Part shown: piece after piece, positions 10,946 through 20,427 of the stretch | Position numbering within the stretch: position 1 is the first letter of the stretch | Layout of the letters: each line of letters starts with the position of its first letter | Origin: Candidatus Westeberhardia cardiocondylae | GTDB lineage: Bacteria > Pseudomonadota > Gammaproteobacteria > Enterobacterales > Enterobacteriaceae | Direction of reading: 5' to 3' | Length of the DNA stretch: 64,000 nt | NCBI GenBank assembly: GCA_024648785.1 | Contig: JABYQB010000002.1 | Span: 1 to 64,000, forward strand | Position numbers and translations under genes: made by a program | Notes under the pieces: generated by a model | What the model saw: the letters and a program-made list of their open reading frames with translations, nothing else | Told to the model about the DNA's origin: nothing | Databases searched by the model: none

Positions 10946-12286
10946 TTAAAAATTTTTTATATATTTTTTAAACATTTTACCTCTTTCTTTGAAGTTTTTA
11001 AATTGATCTGTGCTAGAACAGGCTGGAGAAAATAAAACTATATCCTTTTGTTTTACTTTTTTTTTAATGATTGATATAATTTCTTTTAAAGTATTTTTAA
11101 GTATAGAAATTTTTGGGCATAATTTGTACAATTTTATACCGTCTTTACCAAAACAATATATTTTTATATTTTTATTTTGTATGTATTTTTTTAGATAGAT
11201 AAAATTTGTTGATTTTCCATATCCACCAAGTATTAGGTGTAATGTTCCTTTTGTATTTTTGAATGTTTGAATTGCAGCTTTTGTACTTTCTATATTTGTT
11301 GATTTAGAATCATTAATCCATTTTATATTATTATTATTATGTATTAATTCACAACGGTGTGGTAGTCCATGGAAATTTTTTATAATAAAAATGCTATGTT
11401 TTCTTGGAATATTGATTGAATCTGCTAATGCTAATGTTGCTAGTGCGTTTATATAATTATGTGTTCCTGATAATTTCATAGAATTAGTATTTATTATTTT
11501 TTTGTTATTTACAGTTATCCAAATGTTTTTGTTTTTGCATTTGTGTAGATGATAATTTCCGGAATTTATTCCAAAATTTATATATTTACAATTTTGTTTT
11601 ATTTTTGTTGGGTTAGTTAGATTATTTTCTGCATTAGTGATACATATTTTAGAGTTTTTATATATTCTAAGTTTTGCTTTTCTATATTCTTGTATTCCAT
11701 TTGGATAACGATTAATATGATTTTCTGAAATGTTTAAAATAGTTGACACATATGGTTTTAAAGTATATGTTGTTTCTAGTTGAAAACTTGATAATTCTAA
11801 TATATATAATTGATATTTTTTATTTAGTAAATTTACTATTGGTATACCAATATTCCCCCCAATTCCAACTTTTAAACCAGATTTTTTTGCTATTTTAAAT
11901 ATCATTGTAGCTACTGTACTTTTACCATTAGTTCCAGTTATAGCTATAATATTTTTTTTTTTATTTTGTTTGTTAATTTCTCTTGAAAATAGTTCAATAT
12001 CTCCAATGATTTCAATTCCTGATTTTTTTGCTTTAATTATAGCAGGGTGTGATAAAGGTATTCCAGGACTAATAATTATTAATGTTGATTCAAGCAACCA
12101 TTTTTCATTTATGCCATTAAAATGACATACTAAATGTTTAAAGAGTTTTTTTGTTTTTAATGAAGGATGATAGGAATCTGTAATTCTAGGTAATATTTTA
12201 TATTTATTGTATAAATATTTAACACAAGATAACCCTGTAATTCCTAAACCTACAATAATTATTCGTTCATTTTTATAATTTGGCAT
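10946..12286 (-). CDS. murD: UDP-MurNAc-L-alanine--D-glutamate ligase
   Basis: Mur ligase adding D-Glu to the growing UDP-MurNAc peptide. The protein has the N-terminal IIVGLGITGLSCVKYL nucleotide-like fold, ATP loop ITGTNGKSTVAT, LELSSFQLETT, HRCELI, and NDSKSTNIEST, and ends FSPACSSTDQFKNFKERG, all colinear with E. coli MurD. I place the start at the ATG at 12286 (MPNYKNERIIIV), which lies 17 bases after the mraY stop; the open frame runs 22 codons further up into mraY without homology. It lies downstream of mraY as in E. coli. Confidence 0.94.
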   Translation of the reverse strand: MPNYKNERIIIVGLGITGLSCVKYLYNKYKILPRITDSYHPSLKTKKLFKHLVCHFNGINEKWLLESTLIIISPGIPLSHPAIIKAKKSGIEIIGDIELFSREINKQNKKKNIIAITGTNGKSTVATMIFKIAKKSGLKVGIGGNIGIPIVNLLNKKYQLYILELSSFQLETTYTLKPYVSTILNISENHINRYPNGIQEYRKAKLRIYKNSKICITNAENNLTNPTKIKQNCKYINFGINSGNYHLHKCKNKNIWITVNNKKIINTNSMKLSGTHNYINALATLALADSINIPRKHSIFIIKNFHGLPHRCELIHNNNNIKWINDSKSTNIESTKAAIQTFKNTKGTLHLILGGYGKSTNFIYLKKYIQNKNIKIYCFGKDGIKLYKLCPKISILKNTLKEIISIIKKKVKQKDIVLFSPACSSTDQFKNFKERGKMFKKYIKNF

Positions 12287-12303
12287 ATAAATGTTAAATA
12301 TTT

Positions 12304-13386
12304 TTATAAACTCATTAGACCTATAAAAGTTAGTATAAATGATATGATCCAAAATCTAACGACTATATGATTTTCTTGAAAACCTTTTAGTTCATAATGG
12401 TGATGTATAGGTGACATTAGAAATAGTTTTTTGTTTTTAATTTTAAAATGTATTATTTGTATAATTATTGAAATCGTTTCTATTATGAAAATTCCACTAA
12501 TTATTATAAAAAAAAGTTCTTGGTTTAGTAATATTGAAATTGTACCAAGAGTAGCTCCTATTGATAATGATCCTATATCTCCCATAAATATTTTTGCTGG
12601 GTAAGCATTAAACCATAGAAACCCCAATCCAGTTCCAGATATTATTATACAAATTATCATTATTTTTTCTGAATATGGTATATATGGAATATATGTGTAA
12701 TTTTCTAGATTTTTGTCACTGCTTAACCATGCTACAATTGCTAAATTAAAAGATATTAGAATTGTTGGCATTATGGTTAAACCATCTAATCCATCAGTTA
12801 AATTTACAGCGTTGCTAGTTCCAACGATAATAAAGTAATATATTATATATACCCAAATGTTATTTTGTGGTATTGATATACTTTTTTTTAGAAATGGTAA
12901 TATTAATTGAATGTTTTCGTTATTATTTTGTAATAAATGTATATTGTATATTATTGGTAATGAAATTGCCGATTGTAGAAAATATTTCCATTTTTTGTTA
13001 AGACCATTTGTATTTTTTTTTGTAATTTTTATGTAATCATCAATAAATCCTATAATAGCGTATCCAAATAATGATGTTAATATACAAATAGTATGTAAAT
13101 TACATGGATTTGTCCATATTAATATTGAAATAGTGATTGAAATTAATATTATTATACCGCCCATAGTTGGAGTTTCTTTTTTTGTTATGTGCGATTTTGG
13201 TATATTTTTTCGAATTATTTGTTGTATTTTTAATTTTTTTAGTTTTTTAATAAAAATAGTTCCTATGAATAATGTTATAAAAAATGTTGTTAATAAAATT
13301 AATATTGATTGTAATTGTAAAAAATTATTATAATTTATTATATAATTATATTTTTCAAAAACATATTTAATTATATAGTTAAACAT
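12304..13386 (-). CDS. mraY: Phospho-MurNAc-pentapeptide transferase MraY
   Basis: Integral membrane enzyme that transfers phospho-MurNAc-pentapeptide to undecaprenyl phosphate, making lipid I. It has 360 residues, exactly the E. coli length, with about ten hydrophobic helices. Signature segments are TPTMGGIIIL near residue 75, IGFIDDYIKI with the conserved Asp pair, NAVNLTDGLDGL, FMGDIGSLSIG and SPIHHHYELKG. The start overlaps the end of murF by eight bases, suggesting coupled translation. Very confident. Confidence 0.97.
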   Translation of the reverse strand: MFNYIIKYVFEKYNYIINYNNFLQLQSILILLTTFFITLFIGTIFIKKLKKLKIQQIIRKNIPKSHITKKETPTMGGIIILISITISILIWTNPCNLHTICILTSLFGYAIIGFIDDYIKITKKNTNGLNKKWKYFLQSAISLPIIYNIHLLQNNNENIQLILPFLKKSISIPQNNIWVYIIYYFIIVGTSNAVNLTDGLDGLTIMPTILISFNLAIVAWLSSDKNLENYTYIPYIPYSEKIMIICIIISGTGLGFLWFNAYPAKIFMGDIGSLSIGATLGTISILLNQELFFIIISGIFIIETISIIIQIIHFKIKNKKLFLMSPIHHHYELKGFQENHIVVRFWIISFILTFIGLMSL

Positions 13387-14764
13387 TAAATTTTTCCTTT
13401 AAAAAATATACTATTTCTTCCATTTTAAATTTTCTTGATCCTTTTATGAGGGTTGTGGTTTTTGTATTTTTTGATAGTAATTTTGTTAAATATAATATTA
13501 ATAAATTTTTATTAATAAAATGTTTACGTTTTTGTTTTTTGATAGATTTTGTTATATGTTTACTAATATTTCCAAAACTTAGTGTTTTGTTTATGTTTGT
13601 TTTATTAATGATTTTTCCAAGTATTTTATGGTATTGTTTTTTATTTTTTCCTAATTCAGATATGTCACTAATTATTAGTATTCTATAATTTGGCATATTG
13701 ATTAGTATTTTTATTCCTTCAATAGTTGAACCTATGTTGGAATTATAACTATCATCTATAAGTAGATTGTTTTTGTTTAAAGTAATTGGAAATAGTCTTC
13801 CTGGTATTCTTTTAATTTTTTGTAATCCAGAACGTATTTCTGATAATTTAATATTTTTGTTTACTGATATTGATAGTGTTGCTGCGGCTATAGCATTACT
13901 AACATTATGAATTCCTAATAATGGTATATAAATTTTGCATTTTCCCTTGGGGGTATATAACGTAAATGATGTTCCATGTGAATAATATTTTATATTTTTA
14001 GAAAAAAAATTTACATTTTTTTTTCTTTTTATTGAAAATTTATAAATTTTTTTGTTTTTTAGTTTTTTTTTCCATAATGATAAATAATTACTGTCATTGT
14101 TTATTATGACGTTTCCTTTTTTTGATAAACCTGAAAATATTTCGCTTTTAGCTTTTGCAACTCCTAATAAACTTTTAAATCCTGTTAGGTGAGATATGAA
14201 AATATTATTTATAAGTACGGTTTTTGGATATATTTTAGTTGTACTCCATAATATTTCTTTGAAATTGTTTGCTCCTATTTCAATAATTGCAAAATTATGT
14301 TTTTTGTTTAAACGTAGTAATGTTAAAATGACACCAATATTGTTATTAAAATTATTTTTTGTAGATAATACGTTTCCTGTTTGTTTTAATATTGATGTTG
14401 ACATTTCTTTTACTGTTGTTTTTCCTGATGATCCTGTGATACCAATTATTGGTATTGATATTTGTTTTCTAATCCATGAAGCTATTTTAATTAATGCATT
14501 AAATGTGTTTGAAACAATTAATTGTGGTGTTTTGTGTAAAAAAAATTGTTGTTTTTCAACCAATATAGCTTCCGCTCCTAATATTATTGCTTCTTTTATA
14601 AAGATGTGTGCATCGTATTTTTTTCCTTTAAGTGCAACAAATAAGCATTTTTTTTTATTTTTTATGTTTCTAGAATCTGTTGATATTTTAAATATTTTTT
14701 TGTTTTTTCCTATTAATTTTGCGTTAATTATTTTAGATATAGTATGGAGATTGCATGGTATCAT
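13379..14764 (-). CDS. murF: UDP-MurNAc-tripeptide--D-alanyl-D-alanine ligase
   Basis: Mur ligase that attaches D-Ala-D-Ala to complete the pentapeptide. The 461 residues (E. coli 452) show ALKGKKYDAHIF, ATP loop GITGSSGKTTVKEM, FNNNIGV, IEIGANNFKEI, HNVSNAIAAA, LIDDSYNSN and the ending TTLIKGSRKFKMEEIV. Its start lies inside the last 32 bases of murE and its end overlaps mraY by eight bases, so murE-murF-mraY are physically interlocked. D-Ala-D-Ala must come from a ligase elsewhere, because ddlB is missing from this cluster. Confidence 0.96.
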   Translation of the reverse strand: MIPCNLHTISKIINAKLIGKNKKIFKISTDSRNIKNKKKCLFVALKGKKYDAHIFIKEAIILGAEAILVEKQQFFLHKTPQLIVSNTFNALIKIASWIRKQISIPIIGITGSSGKTTVKEMSTSILKQTGNVLSTKNNFNNNIGVILTLLRLNKKHNFAIIEIGANNFKEILWSTTKIYPKTVLINNIFISHLTGFKSLLGVAKAKSEIFSGLSKKGNVIINNDSNYLSLWKKKLKNKKIYKFSIKRKKNVNFFSKNIKYYSHGTSFTLYTPKGKCKIYIPLLGIHNVSNAIAAATLSISVNKNIKLSEIRSGLQKIKRIPGRLFPITLNKNNLLIDDSYNSNIGSTIEGIKILINMPNYRILIISDISELGKNKKQYHKILGKIINKTNINKTLSFGNISKHITKSIKKQKRKHFINKNLLILYLTKLLSKNTKTTTLIKGSRKFKMEEIVYFLKEKFNV

Positions 14765-16274
14765 TATATTTTAAACCTAGTAATTTTTGAATTGTAATTC
14801 TATCAGAATACATGTAATATTTTTTATTAAAAATTTGATATATTTCGTGTCCTTTTCCTATTATTAGTATTAAATCTTTTTGTGAAGCTTTTTCAATTGC
14901 TGTTTGTATTGCTTTTGTTCTATTATATATTATTTGTATTTTTTTGTTTTTAATTCCTTTTTTTATTTCATCAATAATTTTTTTTTGGTTTTCTTCTCTT
15001 GGATTGTCATTAGTTATAATGATCATATCAGAATATTTTTCACTTATTTTACCCATAATGTGTCTTTTATTTTTATCTCTATTGCCACCACATCCAAAAA
15101 TGCACCAAAGTTTTCCATAACAATGATGTTTTGCTGTAATTAATGCTTGTTGTAGAGCTTTTGGATTATGTGCATAATCTATTATTATTTTTGGTTTTTT
15201 TGTTGTTTGAAATATTTCCATTCTACCAATAATTTGTTTAAGTTTTTTTGATGTTTGTATTAATTTTTTTAATGGATAACCAAGTGTGAGTAATGTAGAG
15301 ATTGTTAATAAAATATTATTTACGTTGTGCTTTCCGATAAGTGGGCTATGAATAATTTCGTTTCCCCAGTTAGATTTGAAATTAATATATGTATTTTTAG
15401 AATTGTAATATATTTTACTAGCATATATCCATTGTCCTTTCCAATATGGAAAAAAATTTGGTATGTAGTTTGATGATACTGCTACAATATTTTTTGGATT
15501 TGTTATTGATTGTAAATTCAATAACCATTTTTTTCCTATTTTATCATTAGCATTAATTATATATTTTTTAACTTTTATTTTAGAAAATAGTTTCCATTTT
15601 GTTAATTCGTAATTTTTCATATTGTTATGGTAATCTATATGTTCGTAACTTAGATTTGTAAAAATTGCTGCGGAGAATTTTAAATGTTCTATTCTGTATT
15701 GTGATAAAGAGTGTGATGATACTTCTAATGAAACAAAATTAATACCTAATTTTTTTAATTTTGATAAAAATTTTTGTATATAAATAGCTGAATCTGTAGT
15801 ATTTTTTGTTTGGTATATATGGTGATTTATTATTCCATTACCTATTGTTCCCATTACTGCACTTTTTTTTCCTAATATAGTTGTCCATTGACTTGTTAGA
15901 TGTGAAATAGTTGTTTTTCCATTGGTACCAGTAATTCCTATTAGGTTAAGAGAGTTTGATGGATTATCATAGAATCTTCCAGCTATTTTTGATATATTTT
16001 TATGTAGTGAGGATAAATAAATTATTGGTGTATTCTTAAATATTTCAATTTCACCATGTTTTTTTGTTTTAGTTGTTTCGGAAATAACTGCTGAAACATT
16101 TTGTTTAATTGCTTGTAATATGTAATTTCTTCCATCTTTTTTTTCTCCTGGAATTGCTATGAATAAATCGCCATACATTGCTATTCTACTGTCAGATACT
16201 ATGTTTTTTATGTTTATGTTAGGAGCATTTTTTATCCAAGGATATAATAAGTTATGTAAGTTGTAATTCATCAT
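14733..16274 (-). CDS. murE: UDP-MurNAc-tripeptide synthetase (meso-DAP adding)
   Basis: Mur ligase that adds meso-diaminopimelate. The 513 residues (E. coli 495) contain ITGTNGKTTISH, TTDSA, EVSSHSLSQYRI, TNLSYEHIDYH, HNVNNILL, VIIDYAHNP, FGCGGNRDKNKR and the DAP-selecting motif TNDNPREE. The presence of DNPR indicates meso-DAP rather than lysine as substrate, as expected for a gammaproteobacterium. The 249 bases upstream, before rsmH, are where ftsI and ftsL would be; neither is readable. Either of two adjacent Met codons could be the start. Confidence 0.95.
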   Translation of the reverse strand: MMNYNLHNLLYPWIKNAPNINIKNIVSDSRIAMYGDLFIAIPGEKKDGRNYILQAIKQNVSAVISETTKTKKHGEIEIFKNTPIIYLSSLHKNISKIAGRFYDNPSNSLNLIGITGTNGKTTISHLTSQWTTILGKKSAVMGTIGNGIINHHIYQTKNTTDSAIYIQKFLSKLKKLGINFVSLEVSSHSLSQYRIEHLKFSAAIFTNLSYEHIDYHNNMKNYELTKWKLFSKIKVKKYIINANDKIGKKWLLNLQSITNPKNIVAVSSNYIPNFFPYWKGQWIYASKIYYNSKNTYINFKSNWGNEIIHSPLIGKHNVNNILLTISTLLTLGYPLKKLIQTSKKLKQIIGRMEIFQTTKKPKIIIDYAHNPKALQQALITAKHHCYGKLWCIFGCGGNRDKNKRHIMGKISEKYSDMIIITNDNPREENQKKIIDEIKKGIKNKKIQIIYNRTKAIQTAIEKASQKDLILIIGKGHEIYQIFNKKYYMYSDRITIQKLLGLKYNDTMQSPYYI

Positions 16275-16523
16275 GTAAATTTTCGTATGTTGTTTTAATG
16301 TTTGTGTAATATATATTACATTTTCTGTGTTATTTAATATATTTTTTTGTATTTTTATGAAAAATGTTAATAATATCGGAGGAAGTTTGTTTTGAAAAAT
16401 TTTATTTATGTATTTATATTATAAATTTCATATTTTAAGTTTTTTAAAATGTAATTATTAATTTTTTTTAAATTTGTGTTATAATTTTTATCAAATTTTA
16501 TATTTTTATAAAAGATTTTCATA

Positions 16524-17480
16524 TTATAATGAAGTTTTTTCTATTGTAAATAAAGTTGCACTTCTTGATTTTGGGTTTTTTTTTATTTCATTTTTTGATG
16601 GTTTTATAATATTTATTATTTTTATTTGTTTTGTATTTCTATATTTTTTTATTATTTCATTTTCATTTAGGGGAATATTTTTTGGTATTTCCAAATATTT
16701 TGTTGTATATTTTTTTATGAATTTTTTAATTATTTGAGTTTCTAATGAATGAAAACTAATTATTGACATTCTTCCTCCTGTTATTAATATATCAAAAATA
16801 TTATTTAATATTTTTTTTAGTTCTAGTATTTCATCGTTAATGAAAATTCGAATTGCTTGAAAACATTTTGTAGCTGGGTGTTTTTTATATTTTTTATTGT
16901 AATTTTTTGTTTTAAGAATAATGTTTGTTAATTCTTTAGTTTGTGTTATTGGTTTTTTATTTCTTTGTTTTATAATGTTTTTTGTTATTTTTTTAAATTG
17001 TTTTTCTTCTCCGTATTTTTTTAATATTATAGATATTTCTTCTTTTTTTGCTTTATTTATCCATATTTTTGCTGTTTTTCCATATGTTGTATTCATTCTC
17101 ATATCTAATGGACCGTTTTTATTAAATGAAAATCCCCTATTAGGGTTTTGTATTTGTAGTGACGATAATCCTAAATCTAACAATATTCCGTATGTTTTTC
17201 TTAATAGATTTTTTTTGATAAGATAATTTTTAATATTTGAAAATAGTCCATGTAATATAGTAAAACGTGAATCATTAATTTGAAGACCGATTTGTATTGA
17301 TTCAATGTCTCTATCAATTGCTAATAATTTTCCATATTTACTCAATTTAGATAATATTATTTTGGAATGACCACCATGACCAAATGTTCCGTCAATATAA
17401 AATCCATTTTTTTTTATATTTAGTGAATGAATTGTTTCTTTTAATAGTACTGGAATATGTTGTATGGTGTTGTTTGTCAT
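16524..17480 (-). CDS. rsmH: 16S rRNA m4C1402 methyltransferase RsmH
   Basis: SAM-dependent N4-methyltransferase of C1402 in the ribosomal P site. The 318 residues (E. coli 313) begin with HIPVLLKETI and show the SAM loop FIDGTFGHGGHSK near residue 28, LAIDRDIESI, GILLDLGLSSLQI, NRGFSFNKNGPLDMRMN, and RIFINDEI, then SIISFHSLETQIIKKF and the tail NPKSRSATLF. It begins the reduced mur cluster; mraZ, which precedes it in E. coli, is not present. It is a maintenance gene for translation rather than for the wall. Confidence 0.96.
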   Translation of the reverse strand: MTNNTIQHIPVLLKETIHSLNIKKNGFYIDGTFGHGGHSKIILSKLSKYGKLLAIDRDIESIQIGLQINDSRFTILHGLFSNIKNYLIKKNLLRKTYGILLDLGLSSLQIQNPNRGFSFNKNGPLDMRMNTTYGKTAKIWINKAKKEEISIILKKYGEEKQFKKITKNIIKQRNKKPITQTKELTNIILKTKNYNKKYKKHPATKCFQAIRIFINDEILELKKILNNIFDILITGGRMSIISFHSLETQIIKKFIKKYTTKYLEIPKNIPLNENEIIKKYRNTKQIKIINIIKPSKNEIKKNPKSRSATLFTIEKTSL

Positions 17481-18399
17481 TTATATTTTTATATTGAATT
17501 TTTGTTTTTATTTTAGTTTTAATATGTAAAATAAATTATTATTATATAATAATGTATAATGTAAATGAATTAAATATTAAAATTTTTGATTTCATAACAT
17601 AAAATATAACATAATTTTTTTAATTTTATTATGTTTATATAAAATTAAATAATGATTATAAATTTTCATTTTTTATAAAAATTTTTATTAATATTTAATT
17701 ATTTAAATTTTTTATTTAGTTTTATTAAGAAAATAATATTGTTGTTATATTGTGTTTTATTATTTTGAATTTATTTTTATTTATATTTAATTTGATATTA
17801 ATAAAATTTTATATAATGTTTTTATTTTGTTTTTAGTTAATATTATTTATATTGATAAATTTTTAATTTGATTTTTTATTACAAAATTAGTGTTTGTTTT
17901 ATATTTTAAAATGTTAAAATTTTTGTGATTATTAAAATCAATAAAATGTACATTTTATAAAATCTATAGGAAATTTATTATATAATTTTGTTTCAAATAT
18001 AATTCTTGTTGCATTTCTTAAATTTAAAGTTATTCCAATGTTTCGGTTAACATTTCCTTATTTAGAATATTAAAAAATAAAGATATCAATGTGTTTGGAA
18101 ATATTGATGATAATTTTATTTATTGAGTTTATATTTGTTTAAACTCAAATAATGTTTTACTAATTCTGGGACTACTATTAATACACCTCCGAAATTAGAT
18201 GTTTCTATTAATATATCCAATACAATTTATAATATATAGTATTATTTCATAATATGTTAATATTTTATAATAGTATGTTAATATTTTAATAAAGTTAATA
18301 ATATTGAAAGTATTTTTTTATAGTATTCATTTTAATATCAATTGATTATTTTATTTTATATAAATTTAATTTCATTGAATTATTTATTTAAAAATTTTG
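17481..18399. other. 0.9-kb spacer between rsmH and ligA
   Basis: No gene is supported. Most of it is plain A/T sequence. The part around 17985-18235 contains noticeably more G and C than the flanks, a hairpin at 18123-18148, and, on the minus strand, two out-of-frame open stretches of about 60 and 38 codons. It may be the remnant of a lost gene or a small RNA; I could not match it to any family I know. mraZ would be expected near here in E. coli order but is not readable. Confidence 0.5.
18123..18148. other. Hairpin, 8-bp stem
   Basis: Arms TTGAGTTT and AAACTCAA are perfectly complementary across a ten-base loop. The stem has two G-C pairs, unusual for spacers in this window. No T-run follows on either strand within a few bases, so it is a weak candidate terminator; it could be part of a structured RNA. 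Confidence 0.4.
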
Positions 18400-20169
18400 T
18401 TATTGTTTCCAATGTATACCTATTTTTGGGTTTAATAATTTTTTAATTAATTCTATATTGTTTGGATTTTGAAAAAAATTAAATATATTTTTTGCTGAAA
18501 TTTTACCAATATTTGGAATATTTTTAAGAGACTGTATGTTAGATTTCATGAGTTCATTTATTGTGTGATATTTTTTTGATAAATTTTCAGATGTAGTTTT
18601 TCCTACATTTGGAATGTTTAATGAGTATAAGAATTTAGAAAAAGTAGTTTTTTTTGATTTTTTTAATGATTGCATTATATTGTTTATTGATTTTATGTTA
18701 AACATTTTTACTTTTATTAAGTGTTTTTGATTTAGTTTAAATAAATCACTTGGAATGTCAATTATATTTTCATCTACTAATTTATTTATGATTTTTTTTC
18801 CTATTCCATGGATGTTCATGGCATTTTTAGATACAAAATGTTTCAATTTTTCTTTTTTTTGTGCTTTACATTTTATACCTGATATACATTTTATTATTGA
18901 TGTTTTATTGTCTATTTGTATTTTATATTGACATGATGGACATTTTTTTGGTATTTCAATTTTTGAAGTGTGTTTTGTTCTTTTTTCTAAAATAACACTA
19001 ACAACTTTTGGAATAATGTCGCTGGATTTTTGTATAATTATTTTGTCTCCTATCATAATTTTGAGTTTTTTTATATTTTTCATATTATATAAATTGATGT
19101 TTTTAATTTTTGTTCCGTTTATTATTACTGGATTTATATGTGCTATTGGCGTGATAATTCCACTTTTGCCAACTTGGAATGTTACTTTTTTGATTGTTGT
19201 TTCTTCTTTTTTTGTTTGAAATTTATAAGCTATAGCCCATCTTGGTGATTTTGATGTGAAATTTAATTTTTTTTGAAGTTTTATTGAGTCTACTTTTATT
19301 ACAATACCGTCAATATTATAATTTAAATATTTTCTTTTTTTTTGCATTTTATAAAAAAAATCTAATACTTTTGTGATTTTATCATATTTTTTGATAAATT
19401 TATTATTTATTGGTATACCAAGATTTTTTAAAATCTGTAATTGTTCCCAATGACTTGTGTTATAATTTTTGCTACTTTTTATCATACTAATTCCGTAAGC
19501 AAAAAAATTTAATGATCTTTGTTTTGTAATATTTGGGTTTAATTGTCGAACTGAACCAGAAGTTGCATTACGAGGATTGGAAAATATATTATTTGTTTTT
19601 ACATTTTTATTAAGTTTATTAAAGTTTGTTTTTTTCATAAATATTTCACCACGTATTTCTATTTCACTGTGTATAAAATTTAACTTATTTAATTTATATG
19701 GAATATCATGTATCATATATATGTTTTTTGTAACATTTTCTCCAATTATTCCGTCTCCTCTTGTAGATGCTTGAATTAATATTCTATTGTTATATAATAG
19801 ACTTATCCCTATACCATCTATTTTTAATTCACAACAATATGTTATTTCATTGTTTTTTTTTATGTGTTTTTTAATCTTTTTATCAAATTTTATTATATCT
19901 TGATCTGTGTAAGCGTTGTCTAGAGATAGCATAGGAGTTTTGTGGTATACTTTTTCGAAATTAAATTCTGATTTTATTTTTCCAATTTTTTGTGTTGGTG
20001 AATCATTTGTGAGTAGATTTGGGTATTTTTGTTCTAATTTTTTTAGTTTTATTATGGTGTTATCATATTTTTCATCAGATACTCTAGATTCATTTTTGTA
20101 GTAATATAAATATTCCCAATATCTTAATTTTTTTTTTAGTTTTAGGATATGTTGTTTTATTTTTTCCAT
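18400..20169 (-). CDS. ligA: NAD-dependent DNA ligase lacking the BRCT domain
   Basis: Seals nicks in DNA during replication and repair using NAD. The order is: Ia domain (RVSDEKYD, DSPTQKIG), adenylation domain with the catalytic lysine K116 in CELKIDGIG and NPRNATSGSVRQL, OB fold, a four-Cys zinc finger (CPSCQYKI ... CISGIKCKAQ) and the helix-hairpin-helix domain. It ends at residue 589 right after the last HhH segment (GIHWKQ), whereas E. coli LigA has 671 residues with a C-terminal BRCT domain. I find no BRCT remnant downstream in any frame. The catalytic core is complete, so it should still ligate. Confidence 0.95.
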   Translation of the reverse strand: MEKIKQHILKLKKKLRYWEYLYYYKNESRVSDEKYDNTIIKLKKLEQKYPNLLTNDSPTQKIGKIKSEFNFEKVYHKTPMLSLDNAYTDQDIIKFDKKIKKHIKKNNEITYCCELKIDGIGISLLYNNRILIQASTRGDGIIGENVTKNIYMIHDIPYKLNKLNFIHSEIEIRGEIFMKKTNFNKLNKNVKTNNIFSNPRNATSGSVRQLNPNITKQRSLNFFAYGISMIKSSKNYNTSHWEQLQILKNLGIPINNKFIKKYDKITKVLDFFYKMQKKRKYLNYNIDGIVIKVDSIKLQKKLNFTSKSPRWAIAYKFQTKKEETTIKKVTFQVGKSGIITPIAHINPVIINGTKIKNINLYNMKNIKKLKIMIGDKIIIQKSSDIIPKVVSVILEKRTKHTSKIEIPKKCPSCQYKIQIDNKTSIIKCISGIKCKAQKKEKLKHFVSKNAMNIHGIGKKIINKLVDENIIDIPSDLFKLNQKHLIKVKMFNIKSINNIMQSLKKSKKTTFSKFLYSLNIPNVGKTTSENLSKKYHTINELMKSNIQSLKNIPNIGKISAKNIFNFFQNPNNIELIKKLLNPKIGIHWKQ

Positions 20170-20249
20170 TTATATTTGTATATTTTATTTAGTATAATTG
20201 AAATAATGTAAATTATTATTTATTTTGATATTAAATTTTTTAATATTTT

Positions 20250-20280
20250 TATTTTTTTATTTTTTATTTCTGTTGAAAAT
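20250..20280. repeat. 31-nt direct repeat, copy 2 (before ligA)
   Basis: Exact match to 10727-10757, same orientation, located 81 bases upstream of the ligA start. Flanking sequence differs on both sides, so the duplication is limited to these bases. Confidence 0.6.
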
Positions 20281-20418
20281 ATTATTTTATTTTTATTATT
20301 TTGAAATATTTTTTGTTTTATATTTAAAGTAATTTAGAATTTATGTTTTGTAATTTTGTGTGTTTAATTAAATGTATTGTTTAATTGTTTTGTTAATTTT
20401 ATATTAATATTGAATATA

Positions 20419-20427
20419 TTATCCACA
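20419..20427 (+). promoter_or_regulatory. Isolated DnaA-box consensus TTATCCACA
   Basis: A perfect match to the high-affinity DnaA box, continuing as CACAAAAACAAC. C-rich words like this are rare in the spacers of this window. Only one copy was found and base-strand asymmetry does not switch here, so it is unlikely to be the replication origin. It could be a regulatory DnaA site or chance. Confidence 0.3.

Noticed and set aside
14196-14774. 192-codon open frame on the + strand
   Set aside because: Fully antisense to murF, whose protein is conserved end to end; composition shadow.
16474-17226. Two + strand open frames of 87 and 101 codons
   Set aside because: Mostly antisense to rsmH, Phe/Ile-rich, no ribosome site or family resemblance.
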